This document shows, in pieces, positions 8,853-16,491 of a stretch of DNA of 64,000 nt. This DNA comes from Angelakisella massiliensis (GTDB lineage: Bacteria > Bacillota > Clostridia > Oscillospirales > Ruminococcaceae), in contig NZ_LT629945.1 of assembly GCF_900104675.1 (NCBI RefSeq), positions 1,230,756-1,294,755 on the forward strand, written 5' to 3'. Both the position numbers and the translations under genes were made by a program. The stretch's first letter is position 1, and each line of letters begins with the position of its first letter. Below the pieces are notes generated by a model. That model had not been told where the DNA came from. It ran no database searches and saw only the letters and a list, made by a program, of their open reading frames with translations.

Positions 8853-8901
8853 AAAAGCGAGGTTTTCCAGGCTGAAACCGGTTTGGAAAACCTCGCTTTT
8901 T
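8853..8901. terminator. Bidirectional terminator between sigF and the converging operon
   Basis: A long perfect stem (AAAAGCGAGGTTTTCC with GGAAAACCTCGCTTTT) has A residues on one side and T residues on the other. It serves both the spoIIA operon on the plus strand and the minus-strand operon ending at 8930. Confidence 0.9.
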
Positions 8902-8929
8902 GTGGTGTTTTGATTTTGGGTAAGACTGC

Positions 8930-9640
8930 CTAATTGTTGAGGATGGAAGTGGAGGTGCTCTCCTGGATTTCAAAGGAAGCGGTGGAATGTTCCTGATAGC
9001 GTCCGGGCCAGAGGATGGGATTGCCGGAACCATCTGTGCAGGAGAGAAAGGCTTGGTAGAGAAAATGCTCCTTGCTTTCCAGAGAAATGGAGAAAAGAAA
9101 ATAGGTATGTCCATCTCCGGCGGTGAACAGGGCGTCCTGCCCCACAGTCTTTTGAATGGTGCCGGCGGGGATCCATTCTTGCCCACCGTCTTCCGATACA
9201 AGGGTCAGGGTGCAGGTGAAAGTGGATACATTGGGATCGTCTACCCTGCCGTAGAGATATACCATTTTTCCGCTCCGGTCCGATACCATATGGTAGCCGG
9301 GCTGTACCGGCAAACCTTCTTTCACTGCCACAGCGCCCTTCCAAAATCCGGACCATCCCATCAGAGGATGAAAGCGGGAAGCGGTCAGCAGCAGAGCGTC
9401 TTCATTGGCCATCAGATAAATTCGGCTGGTGCGCATCCCCACCAAAGTGGGGTCGTAAAAGGACTTCACCACTTCCATGGGGGCGATTCCCGCACACTGG
9501 CGCATATATTCCGCTCCCTGTCGGGGCAGCAGGGGATAAATGCCGCAGACACTGAAAAAGAGCATCAGCGACACCAGGGCGCCCAACCATTTTAAGGCGG
9601 TCCGGCGGCGGGAGGGAGGAGTTTTTCTTCGCTTTTTCAT
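8930..9640 (-). CDS. Membrane-anchored protein of unknown function
   Basis: This 236-residue protein has a strongly basic N-terminus (MKKRRKTPPSRRR) followed by one hydrophobic segment near residues 15-35, so most of it lies outside the membrane. The extracellular part shows repeated beta-strand-like stretches with Asp/Gly turns (VYLYGRVDDPN, VSEDGGQEWIP), a look often seen in BNR or sialidase-like sensor domains, but no exact match is claimed. The chosen ATG at 9640 follows GGAGGTGCTGTC and overlaps the stop of the HAAS gene by four bases. It is the last gene of the PadR operon. Confidence 0.65.
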   Translation of the reverse strand: MKKRRKTPPSRRRTALKWLGALVSLMLFFSVCGIYPLLPRQGAEYMRQCAGIAPMEVVKSFYDPTLVGMRTSRIYLMANEDALLLTASRFHPLMGWSGFWKGAVAVKEGLPVQPGYHMVSDRSGKMVYLYGRVDDPNVSTFTCTLTLVSEDGGQEWIPAGTIQKTVGQDALFTAGDGHTYFLFSISLESKEHFLYQAFLSCTDGSGNPILWPGRYQEHSTASFEIQESTSTSILNN

Positions 9641-10365
9641 GACAGCACCTCCCACTTGAGGGGAATTTCCGTGGACAGTTCCATGCCGTACCAGGATAGT
9701 TCCAGGGTAGCCGACGGGATATCCGGTTCCACCTGGATCACATTGGTCCAATAGGCGGCGCCCCCGCTGCTGCTTCCGCCGCCACCTCCGCTCCGTCCAT
9801 TGACGGTAATGGATTGCCGGAGGTTATCCGGTGCGGGTCCCAGGGGGTTTTTGTTATACACACAGGAGGAAACACAGATGTAAGCGCCGTTTTCATCCTT
9901 TCCCAAACCGATGCGGTAGATGGATATCATATACTCTCCTCCATCCAGCAGGATGGGCTCCCACTCCTGCCAGACTGCGTTTTGGGTGCTGCCCAATTGG
10001 TAATCGCCACCCTTGAGAGGGAAGAAGCGGGCAGTAAGGTTATCCACCAGAATGCTGCCGGAAAGCAGAAGAGGCATGATCAGCGTCAGCACCGTCAGCA
10101 GCAAAAGTCCCTGGCAAATCCTTTTCAGCCACAGCCAGAAGCGGGAAAGCTGTGCGTTCCAGTCACGGCCGATGGCTGCCGGGTCTCCCATGGCTTCCAC
10201 CGCCCGGTTTCGGGCCTCCTCCACAGGCCAGCCGCTTTCAGTGAGGGCCTCAGTATGGTCCTCCAGATGGGCGGCCAGTTCCTCCAAAAAAGAAGCTGCC
10301 TCTTTTTCCGTCGCACGGTTCAGCTGATGCTTAACAGCGTCCAGAAAGGCTGCGAAATCTTCCAT
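9637..10365 (-). CDS. HAAS-type (DUF1700/permease-prefix) membrane protein
   Basis: The first ~90 residues form a helical HAAS-like module with the typical pattern EEAxxHLEDHTEALxxxGxPxEEARNRAVEAMGDP, a domain that is usually encoded right after PadR regulators and senses or binds them. A hydrophobic segment follows near residues 92-115, then an extracellular part of about 125 residues with a glycine/serine-rich insert (GGGGGSSSGG). The 242-residue length is normal for such fusions. It lies 12 bases downstream of the PadR gene and is coupled to the next gene, so the three make one operon controlling an unknown envelope function. Confidence 0.8.
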   Translation of the reverse strand: MEDFAAFLDAVKHQLNRATEKEAASFLEELAAHLEDHTEALTESGWPVEEARNRAVEAMGDPAAIGRDWNAQLSRFWLWLKRICQGLLLLTVLTLIMPLLLSGSILVDNLTARFFPLKGGDYQLGSTQNAVWQEWEPILLDGGEYMISIYRIGLGKDENGAYICVSSCVYNKNPLGPAPDNLRQSITVNGRSGGGGGSSSGGAAYWTNVIQVEPDIPSATLELSWYGMELSTEIPLKWEVLS

Positions 10366-10377
10366 AAAAGCCGCCTC

Positions 10378-10707
10378 CTAGTCCAATACCGCCAGCTTTA
10401 CCACGCTGCTGACCCCCTGCTGATAAGCTTCCCACTGCCGTGCTTCCTGCCGCAGCAGCAGCTTTCCGGAAGCGGTGAGGTGATAATACTTTCGGATCCG
10501 CCCGGAAGGAGCCTGCTGCTCATAGGAGCGGACAGCGCCCTGGTTTTCCAGCTTCCGCAGAACCGGATAAAGGGTGCCCTCCTGCATGGAAAAGGTGCTG
10601 TCAAACTTTTGCTCCAGTCTGGAAATCATTTGATAACCGTACATATCCTCCGTTGACAGCAGCGACAACACCAACAAAGCGGTATGCTCCACAGCCTTTT
10701 TGCCCAT
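10378..10707 (-). CDS. PadR family transcriptional regulator
   Basis: The 109-residue protein is a PadR-type winged-helix repressor: LLVLSLLSTEDMYGYQMISRLEQ at the N-terminus, then MQEGTLYPVLRKLENQGAV as the recognition helix and wing, and RIRKYYHLTASGK as the beta hairpin. Such regulators usually repress their own operon and sense small molecules or membrane stress. A matching 21-base operator lies in its own promoter spacer (10759-10779), supporting autorepression. The GGGAGGATCTTT ribosome site precedes the ATG. Confidence 0.92.
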   Translation of the reverse strand: MGKKAVEHTALLVLSLLSTEDMYGYQMISRLEQKFDSTFSMQEGTLYPVLRKLENQGAVRSYEQQAPSGRIRKYYHLTASGKLLLRQEARQWEAYQQGVSSVVKLAVLD

Positions 10708-10755
10708 AAAGATCCTCCCTTCAGATATACCTGGAAATTCTATGCTTCTGCCATT

Positions 10756-10784
10756 AGTATACCTGGAATATCAAGGTATGTCAA
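10756..10784 (-). promoter_or_regulatory. PadR operon promoter with embedded operator
   Basis: On the minus strand TTGACA (10784-10779) and TATACT (10761-10756) are spaced by 17 bases. The spacer is filled by the inverted repeat ATACCT-N9-AGGTAT (10759-10779), a PadR-like operator. A third ATACCTGG-like half site lies near 10728. Binding here would block RNA polymerase directly. Confidence 0.8.
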
Positions 10785-10797
10785 GACAGGAAAATCA

Positions 10798-10826
10798 TTG
10801 CATTTCAGCTGTGAGCGCCATATAAT
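10798..10826 (+). promoter_or_regulatory. Sigma-A promoter for the zinc-ribbon protein gene
   Basis: TTGCAT (10798-10803) and TATAAT (10821-10826) are separated by 17 bases, about 40 bases upstream of the gene at 10868. It is divergent from the PadR promoter, and its -35 lies about 14 bases from the PadR -35. Confidence 0.7.
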
Positions 10827-10867
10827 AAAAGTGGAAGAAGAGATAAACCGTCAAAGGAGGGAAAAGG

Positions 10868-11428
10868 ATGCGCTGTCAACGCTGTGGTCATCAGGTACAG
10901 GAAGGAAATTTTTGTCCTGTCTGCGGGGCTCCCCTCAGAGAAGCTCCCTTTGGGCCAGGTGGAAGTTTTTATCAGCATGTGCAGCGGCCGGATTTGGGAA
11001 GCAGATTTTCTCCGCCGCCGCCTCCGCCGTCAAACAGCTGGTGGAGGAGAGACAACCAGAAAAAGAGACTGCCGGTTGCGGTAGTGATTTTGGCTGCGGC
11101 AGCAATCATTTTGATGGTGCTTGTGGGATGGGCTGTCAGTTTCCGCACCGCATGGGAAGCTTTTGAGTATGAAATGGGCGGAGGCTACAGTGACGAATAT
11201 GATGGGGATCTGTTCCGCTACTATTATGATTACGGCTATGGCTTTGACGACGGTGATGATTACGGTTACGGCTTTAATTACGGCTATGGCTTTGATGACG
11301 GTGACGATTACCGTTATGAAGATGATGATGGCTATGGTTGGGGAGAAGATTCGCACCAAATGTGTTCTTTTCGGGGAAATTCAGGCGTTATTTACAATAT
11401 AGCCCTTGATTTTGAAGATGCTTTTTGA
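10868..11428 (+). CDS. Zinc-ribbon membrane protein with acidic Tyr/Gly/Asp repeats
   Basis: The 186-residue protein starts with a CxxC...CxxC zinc ribbon (MRCQRCGHQVQEGNFCPVCG), followed by a proline-rich linker (PPPPPP), one membrane segment near residues 68-90, and an extracellular tail made of repeats. Two near-identical units reading YGYGFDDGDDY, separated by a short YGYGFNYGYGF-type spacer, dominate the tail, which is very acidic and aromatic. Such tails can bind metal ions or cations, but that is inference. AAAGGAGGGAAAAGG precedes ATG 10868. No homologue of known function is recognised. Confidence 0.75.
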   Translation: MRCQRCGHQVQEGNFCPVCGAPLREAPFGPGGSFYQHVQRPDLGSRFSPPPPPPSNSWWRRDNQKKRLPVAVVILAAAAIILMVLVGWAVSFRTAWEAFEYEMGGGYSDEYDGDLFRYYYDYGYGFDDGDDYGYGFNYGYGFDDGDDYRYEDDDGYGWGEDSHQMCSFRGNSGVIYNIALDFEDAF

Positions 11429-11508
11429 TATGTTTAAAAGCGATGACAGAATAATCCCTTGATGTCTGCGAAAGGCGGCGTAGGGGCGAGAGAAAGAGGT
11501 GACGTCGG

Positions 11509-11985
11509 TTGAGATTTTGTCATAAAGTAACGGCGGGGATACTGCTTTCGGTGCTCTTTGCCACCAATGCCTGGGCAGTGGAACCCAGGACGCCATCTCC
11601 GGCGCAGACGGAAGTGGAGCCGGAGGCCATCACTGCAACCTGGTCCGGACGGGAAAAGGATGAGGTCTGGAATACGACTTTTCACCGCATTCAGGCGGCG
11701 GACAGCAGTTTGATCATTGATGTCAACGCTTCCGGCTGTTCGGGATTGCCCTGGAGCGTGATGGAGGCGATCCGTCTTAAAGGGGTAGGCTTGGACATTA
11801 CATGGAGCGGTGGAACCATTATTATACCTCCCGGTTCTGCCAGGGCGCCTGAAACAGGGCGGATCTATTGGCCTTTTGAACTGTTGGGGAGTATGTACCG
11901 CAATACCAGTACAACGGTTTATGCTCAGGTGCGCAATCCGGAAACCGGGGGACCTGGTCCGGAGGCTTGGATGGAGAACCTTTGA
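11509..11985 (+). CDS. Secreted protein of unknown function
   Basis: The 158-residue product carries a clear signal peptide (basic start, hydrophobic GILLSVLFATNAWA, cleavage likely after AWA) and a Thr/Pro/Glu-rich linker. The mature part has alternating strands (SSLIIDVNASG, GVGLDITWSGGTIIIPPGSA) that suggest a small beta-rich domain. The start is TTG at 11509 after AGAAAGAGGTGA; no in-frame ATG gives a proper signal sequence. I recognise no family. A terminator follows at 12025. Confidence 0.65.
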   Translation: MRFCHKVTAGILLSVLFATNAWAVEPRTPSPAQTEVEPEAITATWSGREKDEVWNTTFHRIQAADSSLIIDVNASGCSGLPWSVMEAIRLKGVGLDITWSGGTIIIPPGSARAPETGRIYWPFELLGSMYRNTSTTVYAQVRNPETGGPGPEAWMENL

Positions 11986-12024
11986 ACAGCAGAATTTAAA
12001 AAGACACCTGAAGAACAAATACAA

Positions 12025-12064
12025 AAGAGGGATGACACGGTTTGCCAGTGTCATTCCTCTTTTT
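12025..12064 (+). terminator. Terminator after the secreted protein gene
   Basis: AGAGGGATGACAC pairs (one mismatch allowed) with GTGTCATTCCTCT around GGTTTGCCA and is followed by a T-rich tract. The next ~340 bases up to 12405 hold no gene that I can support apart from the promoter for the small protein at 12406. Confidence 0.85.
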
Positions 12065-12238
12065 ATATGTGGAAGGATATGGTAAAAACGGCGTAAGCTG
12101 CTCCAGACAAAAGGAATGATCTGAACGATTTAACGGCATTTTTGAATACAAAAGTCCTTGTATGATGGATATTACGCTCAAAAACACTGCACAATAGGGG
12201 CTCCTTTTTCGGAAAAAACGGAGAAAAATCCTTGTAGA

Positions 12239-12268
12239 TTGGCTTTTTAAGCGGATTTGTGCTATAAT
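12239..12268 (+). promoter_or_regulatory. Promoter for the 53-residue protein gene
   Basis: A perfect TATAAT (12263-12268) has TTGGCT 18 bases upstream (12239-12244). The transcript would have a leader of about 130 bases before ATG 12406. Confidence 0.55.
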
Positions 12269-12405
12269 AAACAATAACAGAAGAAATATCGCGGCATTTG
12301 GTGAAGCAGCTCCGCAAGGGAGAGGCGGAAATTTTTGTCGCTGTATTTTTCTGGGATCAAGTGTGGCAACGGTTCAAGCAAAGAAGAAAAAAGGAGGGCT
12401 TTCCA

Positions 12406-12567
12406 ATGGACAGTACGATGGAGCTTGTTCGGATGAAGAGCAAACTGGCAGTGTATCGAAATGGCCTGCACCGTGCAAAGGAAAAAGGTGACATGGACGC
12501 GGCGAGAGACTGGCTCAATAATATGGTCGAGCTGAAAAAAGAGATCGCCCGCCTTTCCTCCCAGTAA
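12406..12567 (+). CDS. Small helical protein of unknown function (53 aa)
   Basis: The product is 53 residues, predicted all-helical, with a charged heptad-like pattern (MDSTMELVRMKSKLAVYRNG, then LNNMVELKKEIARLSS). The frame is open 36 codons upstream, but ATG 12406 follows AAAAAAGGAGGGCTTTCC, the best ribosome site, so the short form is chosen. It may be a small coiled-coil or DNA/protein-binding factor. Its own promoter lies upstream and a terminator (12595-12623) directly follows, so it is an independent unit. Confidence 0.65.
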   Translation: MDSTMELVRMKSKLAVYRNGLHRAKEKGDMDAARDWLNNMVELKKEIARLSSQ

Positions 12568-12594
12568 CGATTGACAGAGTGTGGGCACAATATC

Positions 12595-12623
12595 AAAATC
12601 CAGGTTTGCAGCCTGGATTTTTT
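12595..12623 (+). terminator. Terminator after the 53-aa gene
   Basis: AAAATCCAGG and CCTGGATTTTTT form a 10-base-pair stem around TTTGCAG with a T tract. Confidence 0.88.
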
Positions 12624-12848
12624 CTTTTGCAGTCAAGTCAAAAGAGAACGGCCGCCCTTTTGTCAAAGAGTTGAAAAGGACCTTTCATCACAGCTGCCTG
12701 GGGAAATATGAGCGGAGGATCCCGGCGAAAAGGATATTGGGAAAGGGTGGCTGCGTTCTTCCCATTACTTCCCGGTGGCGGGAGCGCGTCCTGTGCGGTA
12801 TACTGAAAACAGCCCCTGTTGGGCAGAAACAAAAAGGAGGGAATGTAT

Positions 12849-13103
12849 ATGGAGCGCAGCTCATTTTACAGTGAGATAGAGATGGATGGACAGCTGATCC
12901 GATGCAGCTACCGGGTGATTGAGGAAAGAAAGGGTACATATGGTTTGCTTTGCAGCCAGGAAGGTATGGAAAAGGGAGAACTATGCCGCTTGCGCAGTGT
13001 CTTCCGGAATGAGGAAACAGCAGAGGCTATGGCGGAATTTTTGGCTCAAAAACAGGTGATGCCGGTACATATACGGGATGTGCTCCAGGATCTGCTGCCC
13101 TGA
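12849..13103 (+). CDS. DUF6514-like small protein (84 aa)
   Basis: The protein of 84 residues shows alternating strand and helix: SSFYSEIEMDGQLIRCSYRVI, GTYGLLCSQEG, then a helical EETAEAMAEFLAQKQVMPVHIRDVLQD end. This resembles short clostridial proteins grouped as DUF6514 (function unknown, often found in spore formers). ATG 12849 is preferred over the ATG at 12843 because GGAGG ends only two bases before 12843 but eight before 12849. It is followed by the terminator at 13175. Confidence 0.6.
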   Translation: MERSSFYSEIEMDGQLIRCSYRVIEERKGTYGLLCSQEGMEKGELCRLRSVFRNEETAEAMAEFLAQKQVMPVHIRDVLQDLLP

Positions 13104-13174
13104 AGACTTTGACATACTGTGATTCCAGCCTTTGGCAGGGCGGGAGAATATGATTTTCATAAAGCATACAAGAA

Positions 13175-13220
13175 AAAGCCCCCGACAGGCCGGCAGTATA
13201 ACCGGTCTATCGGGGGCTTT
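13175..13220. terminator. Bidirectional terminator between converging genes
   Basis: AAAGCCCCCGACAGGCCGG pairs with CCGGTCTATCGGGGGCTTT, with A residues before and T residues after the stem. It ends the small plus-strand gene and the minus-strand yebC gene. Confidence 0.88.
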
Positions 13221-13251
13221 GCAGTGACGGAAAGGGAGCTTCAGGAGAAAC

Positions 13252-14004
13252 TTAGTCCTCCTCTTCCTCCTCAGGAGGATTGCCCCAGTTGTTCCAGACG
13301 TTCTGAACATCGTCGTTGTCGTCCAGCAGGTCCAGCAGCTTGCTCATCTTTTCCCGCAGCTCAGGATCGTCGATATTGGTGGTGGTAACAGGCAGATACT
13401 CCACCTCGCCGGAAGAGAGTGTGTAACCTTTGGCTTCCAGACCTTCCCGGACGGCGCGGACGTCGTTGACGCCTGTGAGGACCTGAACGGAACCATCAGC
13501 AAAATCCACATCCTCGGCGCCTACATCGAAGCAGTCCTCCAGTACCTTTTCCTCATCCAGTTCACCGTCGGGATCGTCGATGACCACAACGCCCCGGGGA
13601 TTGAACAGGAAGGAAACGCTGCCGGTCTGTCCCAGATTGCCGCCGCATTTGTCGAAGTAATGACGCAGATCACCGGCGGTACGGTTGCGGTTGTCGGTGA
13701 GGGTCTCCACGATCAGGGCTACGCCGGAAGGTCCGTAACCCTCATACATCAGTTCCTCGTAATTGTTCTTGTCATCGCTGCCCGCGGCCTTTTTGATGCA
13801 GCGGTCGATGTTATCGTTGGGCATATTGACGCTCTTGGCCTTGGCGATGCAGTCCCGCAGCTTGCCATTGACGGAAGGATCAGGACCGCCCTCCTTTACC
13901 GCCACGGAGATCTCACGGGCCACTTTGGTAAAGATTTTGGCGCGCTGGGCGTCGGAAGCGCCCTTTTTCCGCTTAATATTGTTCCATTTGGAATGTCCAG
14001 ACAT
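13252..14004 (-). CDS. YebC/PmpR family transcriptional regulator
   Basis: The 250-residue protein has the unmistakable YebC N-terminus MSGHSKWNNIKRKKGASDAQ, followed by NDNIDRCIKKAAG, YEGYGPSGVALIVETLTDNR and the acidic RGVVVID region. The family folds into three domains and acts either as a DNA-binding regulator or, as shown for TACO1 and some bacterial YebC proteins, in relief of ribosome stalling. The C-terminus has an acidic tail (PPEEEEED) beyond the common core. It is a single-gene unit. Confidence 0.93.
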   Translation of the reverse strand: MSGHSKWNNIKRKKGASDAQRAKIFTKVAREISVAVKEGGPDPSVNGKLRDCIAKAKSVNMPNDNIDRCIKKAAGSDDKNNYEELMYEGYGPSGVALIVETLTDNRNRTAGDLRHYFDKCGGNLGQTGSVSFLFNPRGVVVIDDPDGELDEEKVLEDCFDVGAEDVDFADGSVQVLTGVNDVRAVREGLEAKGYTLSSGEVEYLPVTTTNIDDPELREKMSKLLDLLDDNDDVQNVWNNWGNPPEEEEED

Positions 14005-14172
14005 AGGTTACGTTCCTTTCTCGTTGGTTTCCGCCCAAACAGCAGGCTTCACAAGGTTTTATTTTAGCACCGTGTCCATAGCCTTGTCAAGGCGGCAAAA
14101 CGGCTTTCCATGCCGCCGCAGAGCAAGTACAGGGAGGAAAAAGCCCCCCTCGCCTTTGCCGGAATGGAAGGG

Positions 14173-15126
14173 TCAGCCCATGATGTTTCTGGGATGCCCC
14201 TCCATCCACAGCCGGACATTTTCAAAGACCATCTCGCCACGGATTTCCATGCTCTCCGCGGTGGCGAAAGCCACGTGAGGGGTTAGAATGGTGTTGGGCG
14301 CGCCGGTGAGAGGATGATCGGCAGGAATGGGAGGCTCCATCTCAAAGACGTCGATACCGGCCCCCGCCAGTTTTCCTGCCTTCAGCGCATCCGCCAAAGC
14401 GGCGTTATCCACCACCACGCCCCGGGCGGTGTTGATCAGCAGGGCGGTGGGCTTCATCAGCGCCAGCTTTTCTTTGTCAATAAGACCTTTGGTCTCTGCG
14501 GTGGCGGGAACGTGGAGGCTGACGATATCGCTCTGGGTCAGCAGCTGTTCCAATGTCAGGTATTCCACGCCATCCACTGTTGTACCGGCAGCCACAGAAC
14601 GGCGGTTGGCCACCACACGGCAGCCGAAAGCTTTGGCCAGCTGGGCCACCCGGCCACCGATGGCGCCGGCGCCTACCACGCCGAAGGTCTTTCCCTTCAG
14701 TTCAAACCCTACCAGACCAGCCTTGGTACCGCAGCTGCGGGCCGCGGTATCGCAGGCAGAGATACGGCGCAGCAGGCCGAAAACCAATCCGAATACCAGC
14801 TCTGCCACCGAATCGGTGGAGTATCCGGCACAGTTGCATACCAGGATACCTTTTTCCTTGCACAGCTCCATGGGCACATGATCCACGCCGGTAAATGCCA
14901 CCGAGATCAGCCGCAGTCTGGGACAGGCATCCACCACCTGGGGCGGCAGGGGAGAATTGGCGATCATCAGCACATCGGCGTCCTTGGCCCGGCGGATCAG
15001 CTCATCGGTATCCCGACAGCCGTCGTCATAGGCAGTAAACTGATGGCCCTGAGCCTCAAAGGGAGCGGCCAGCTGAGACAATTTTTCCCGGCTGATGGCC
15101 AGGGATTCCAGCAAAACGATATTCAT
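14173..15126 (-). CDS. D-isomer-specific 2-hydroxyacid dehydrogenase
   Basis: The 317-residue enzyme has the two-domain D-2-hydroxyacid dehydrogenase fold. The NAD-binding loop GVVGAGAIGGRVA is near residue 148; the INTARGVVVDNAALADALKAG block contains the conserved Arg that holds the substrate carboxylate; the catalytic His is in LTPHVAFATAES near the C-terminus, paired with the Glu of DVFEMEPP. It reduces a 2-oxoacid to a D-2-hydroxyacid or the reverse. The substrate (lactate, phosphoglycerate, 2-hydroxyisocaproate or glycerate) cannot be read. This is noteworthy because a 2-hydroxyacyl-CoA dehydratase activase lies at 53827, but the two are not adjacent. Confidence 0.88.
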   Translation of the reverse strand: MNIVLLESLAISREKLSQLAAPFEAQGHQFTAYDDGCRDTDELIRRAKDADVLMIANSPLPPQVVDACPRLRLISVAFTGVDHVPMELCKEKGILVCNCAGYSTDSVAELVFGLVFGLLRRISACDTAARSCGTKAGLVGFELKGKTFGVVGAGAIGGRVAQLAKAFGCRVVANRRSVAAGTTVDGVEYLTLEQLLTQSDIVSLHVPATAETKGLIDKEKLALMKPTALLINTARGVVVDNAALADALKAGKLAGAGIDVFEMEPPIPADHPLTGAPNTILTPHVAFATAESMEIRGEMVFENVRLWMEGHPRNIMG

Positions 15127-15265
15127 GGCAAAAGACCTCCAGCACCGGTATCCCGGTACATATTTTCAGGCGGCTACCGCCGCAGCAGTTCCAGCATAAG
15201 GCTTCCCGCAGGGAAAGTCAAGAAATGTTCCCGATGAAAAAAGTCCTTTTCGCCGGGAGGGAAAA

Positions 15266-15973
15266 TCAGTTGTTTTCTTCAGAAGGAGGCATCCGGTATC
15301 CCACCCCGTTTTCTGTGAGGATATAACAGGGCGTACCGGGACAGGCCTCCAGCTTGCGGCGAATATTGGTGACATTCACCCGGAGGATTTTATTGTTTTC
15401 ATTGTGATAGGGGCCCCAGATCCGCTCCATAATGAGCCTGTGGCTGAGGACCCGGCCGCTGTTGCGGGCCAGAAGCTCCACAATGCGGTATTCAATGGGC
15501 GTCAGGCGGACAGACTTGTCCCCCAGCTGAACCAGACGGCGGTGAAAGTCGATCAGTAGATCTTTGTAACGGTAACCGCCGGTGGGATTGTCTGCCTCCA
15601 TCAATCTGCGGCTGAGACGAATGGCAGCACGGATATAGGCAGGAAATTGGAGAGAATCCCAGGGAGAGGAAAGAATGCTGTCCACGCCAATATCCAGCAG
15701 CAGAACGGTTTCTGTTTCCGACAAAGGAGAAGAAAGGATCAGAATGGGACGCAGATACCATTCCCGCAGTTTTTCCACCAGCCATCGGGGATCCATAGAG
15801 GTCATCTCCAGGTCCAAAACAATGGCGTCCGGCAGATGGGAAATGGCCAATGTCAGCGTCTCCTGGCCGCTTTTTGCACAGATGGGAAGAAACTTCGCTT
15901 CCTCCAAAAGTGCGGAAAGACACTGAAGCTTATGGGGATTTTCAGACGAAAGAAGGATTTTTCCTGTAACCAT
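15266..15973 (-). CDS. Orphan OmpR/PhoB-type response regulator with degenerate receiver
   Basis: The C-terminal ~100 residues are a winged-helix DNA-binding domain of the OmpR class (VRLTPIEYRIVELLARNSGRVLSH, then LRVNVTNIRRKLEACPG and YILTENGVGYRM). The N-terminal receiver keeps the phosphoacceptor Asp (AIVLDLEM) but the acidic pair at the start is changed (ILLSSENP instead of the usual V-D-D-E), and the switch lysine is replaced (LSSPWD instead of a K-P motif). No histidine kinase is next to it. Activity may thus be independent of phosphorylation. ATG 15973 with AGAGGTAA upstream is chosen; ATG 15991 is the alternative. Confidence 0.82.
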   Translation of the reverse strand: MVTGKILLSSENPHKLQCLSALLEEAKFLPICAKSGQETLTLAISHLPDAIVLDLEMTSMDPRWLVEKLREWYLRPILILSSPLSETETVLLLDIGVDSILSSPWDSLQFPAYIRAAIRLSRRLMEADNPTGGYRYKDLLIDFHRRLVQLGDKSVRLTPIEYRIVELLARNSGRVLSHRLIMERIWGPYHNENNKILRVNVTNIRRKLEACPGTPCYILTENGVGYRMPPSEENN

Positions 15974-16491
15974 AGCTGAATTACCTCTCATCGGGCCTGC
16001 TTTTGTTTACTTTCGTGGTCGCCTCGGAAAAGGGGAAAAAATAAATCAGCTTCGCTCCATGGGCAGAGAAAAAGGATAACAGAAAGAATGGATCAATAAA
16101 GTTGCCGGTTTTTTAATCAAAAGGCTCTGGGCGTCTGTTTTTTTGGTTTGGACATAAGAAATGATTCTTTTTATATTAATATTATATCATCAGAAAAGGT
16201 TTGGGGGCAATGTTTTCCTGATGGAAAGGGGAGAATGTCTTCCAATCGGAGAAAAAATAGAGGTTGGAAAACAAAAACTTGCATTTTTAGCAAATTCTTA
16301 GCGTTTTAGGGCTGTACGAGGGCAAAGTTTTCCACTATAATTGATATCAAATATTTCTAAATCTTGTTCCAAATATGAAAAAACAATCGTTATTATATGA
16401 CAAAATCAGATATATTTTGTTTTCACTGTGGCCTACGAGACCGCGATGAAAGAATAAAGAACCCTGAAAGAATTGAAGGAGGAACCTGAGT
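15974..16491. other. AT-rich intergenic region with divergent promoters
   Basis: About 500 bases without a gene. On the minus strand TATAAT (near 16180-16188) with TTGCCC 18 bases upstream could drive the response regulator with a long leader. On the plus strand TATAAT at 16336-16341 could drive the DUF3798 operon, but I find no good -35. The stretch is clearly more AT-rich than its neighbours. No riboswitch is recognised. Confidence 0.4.

Noticed and set aside
11030-11359. Minus-strand frame rich in Ile/Val opposite the repeat protein
   Set aside because: It is produced by the acidic Asp/Tyr/Gly repeats read backwards.
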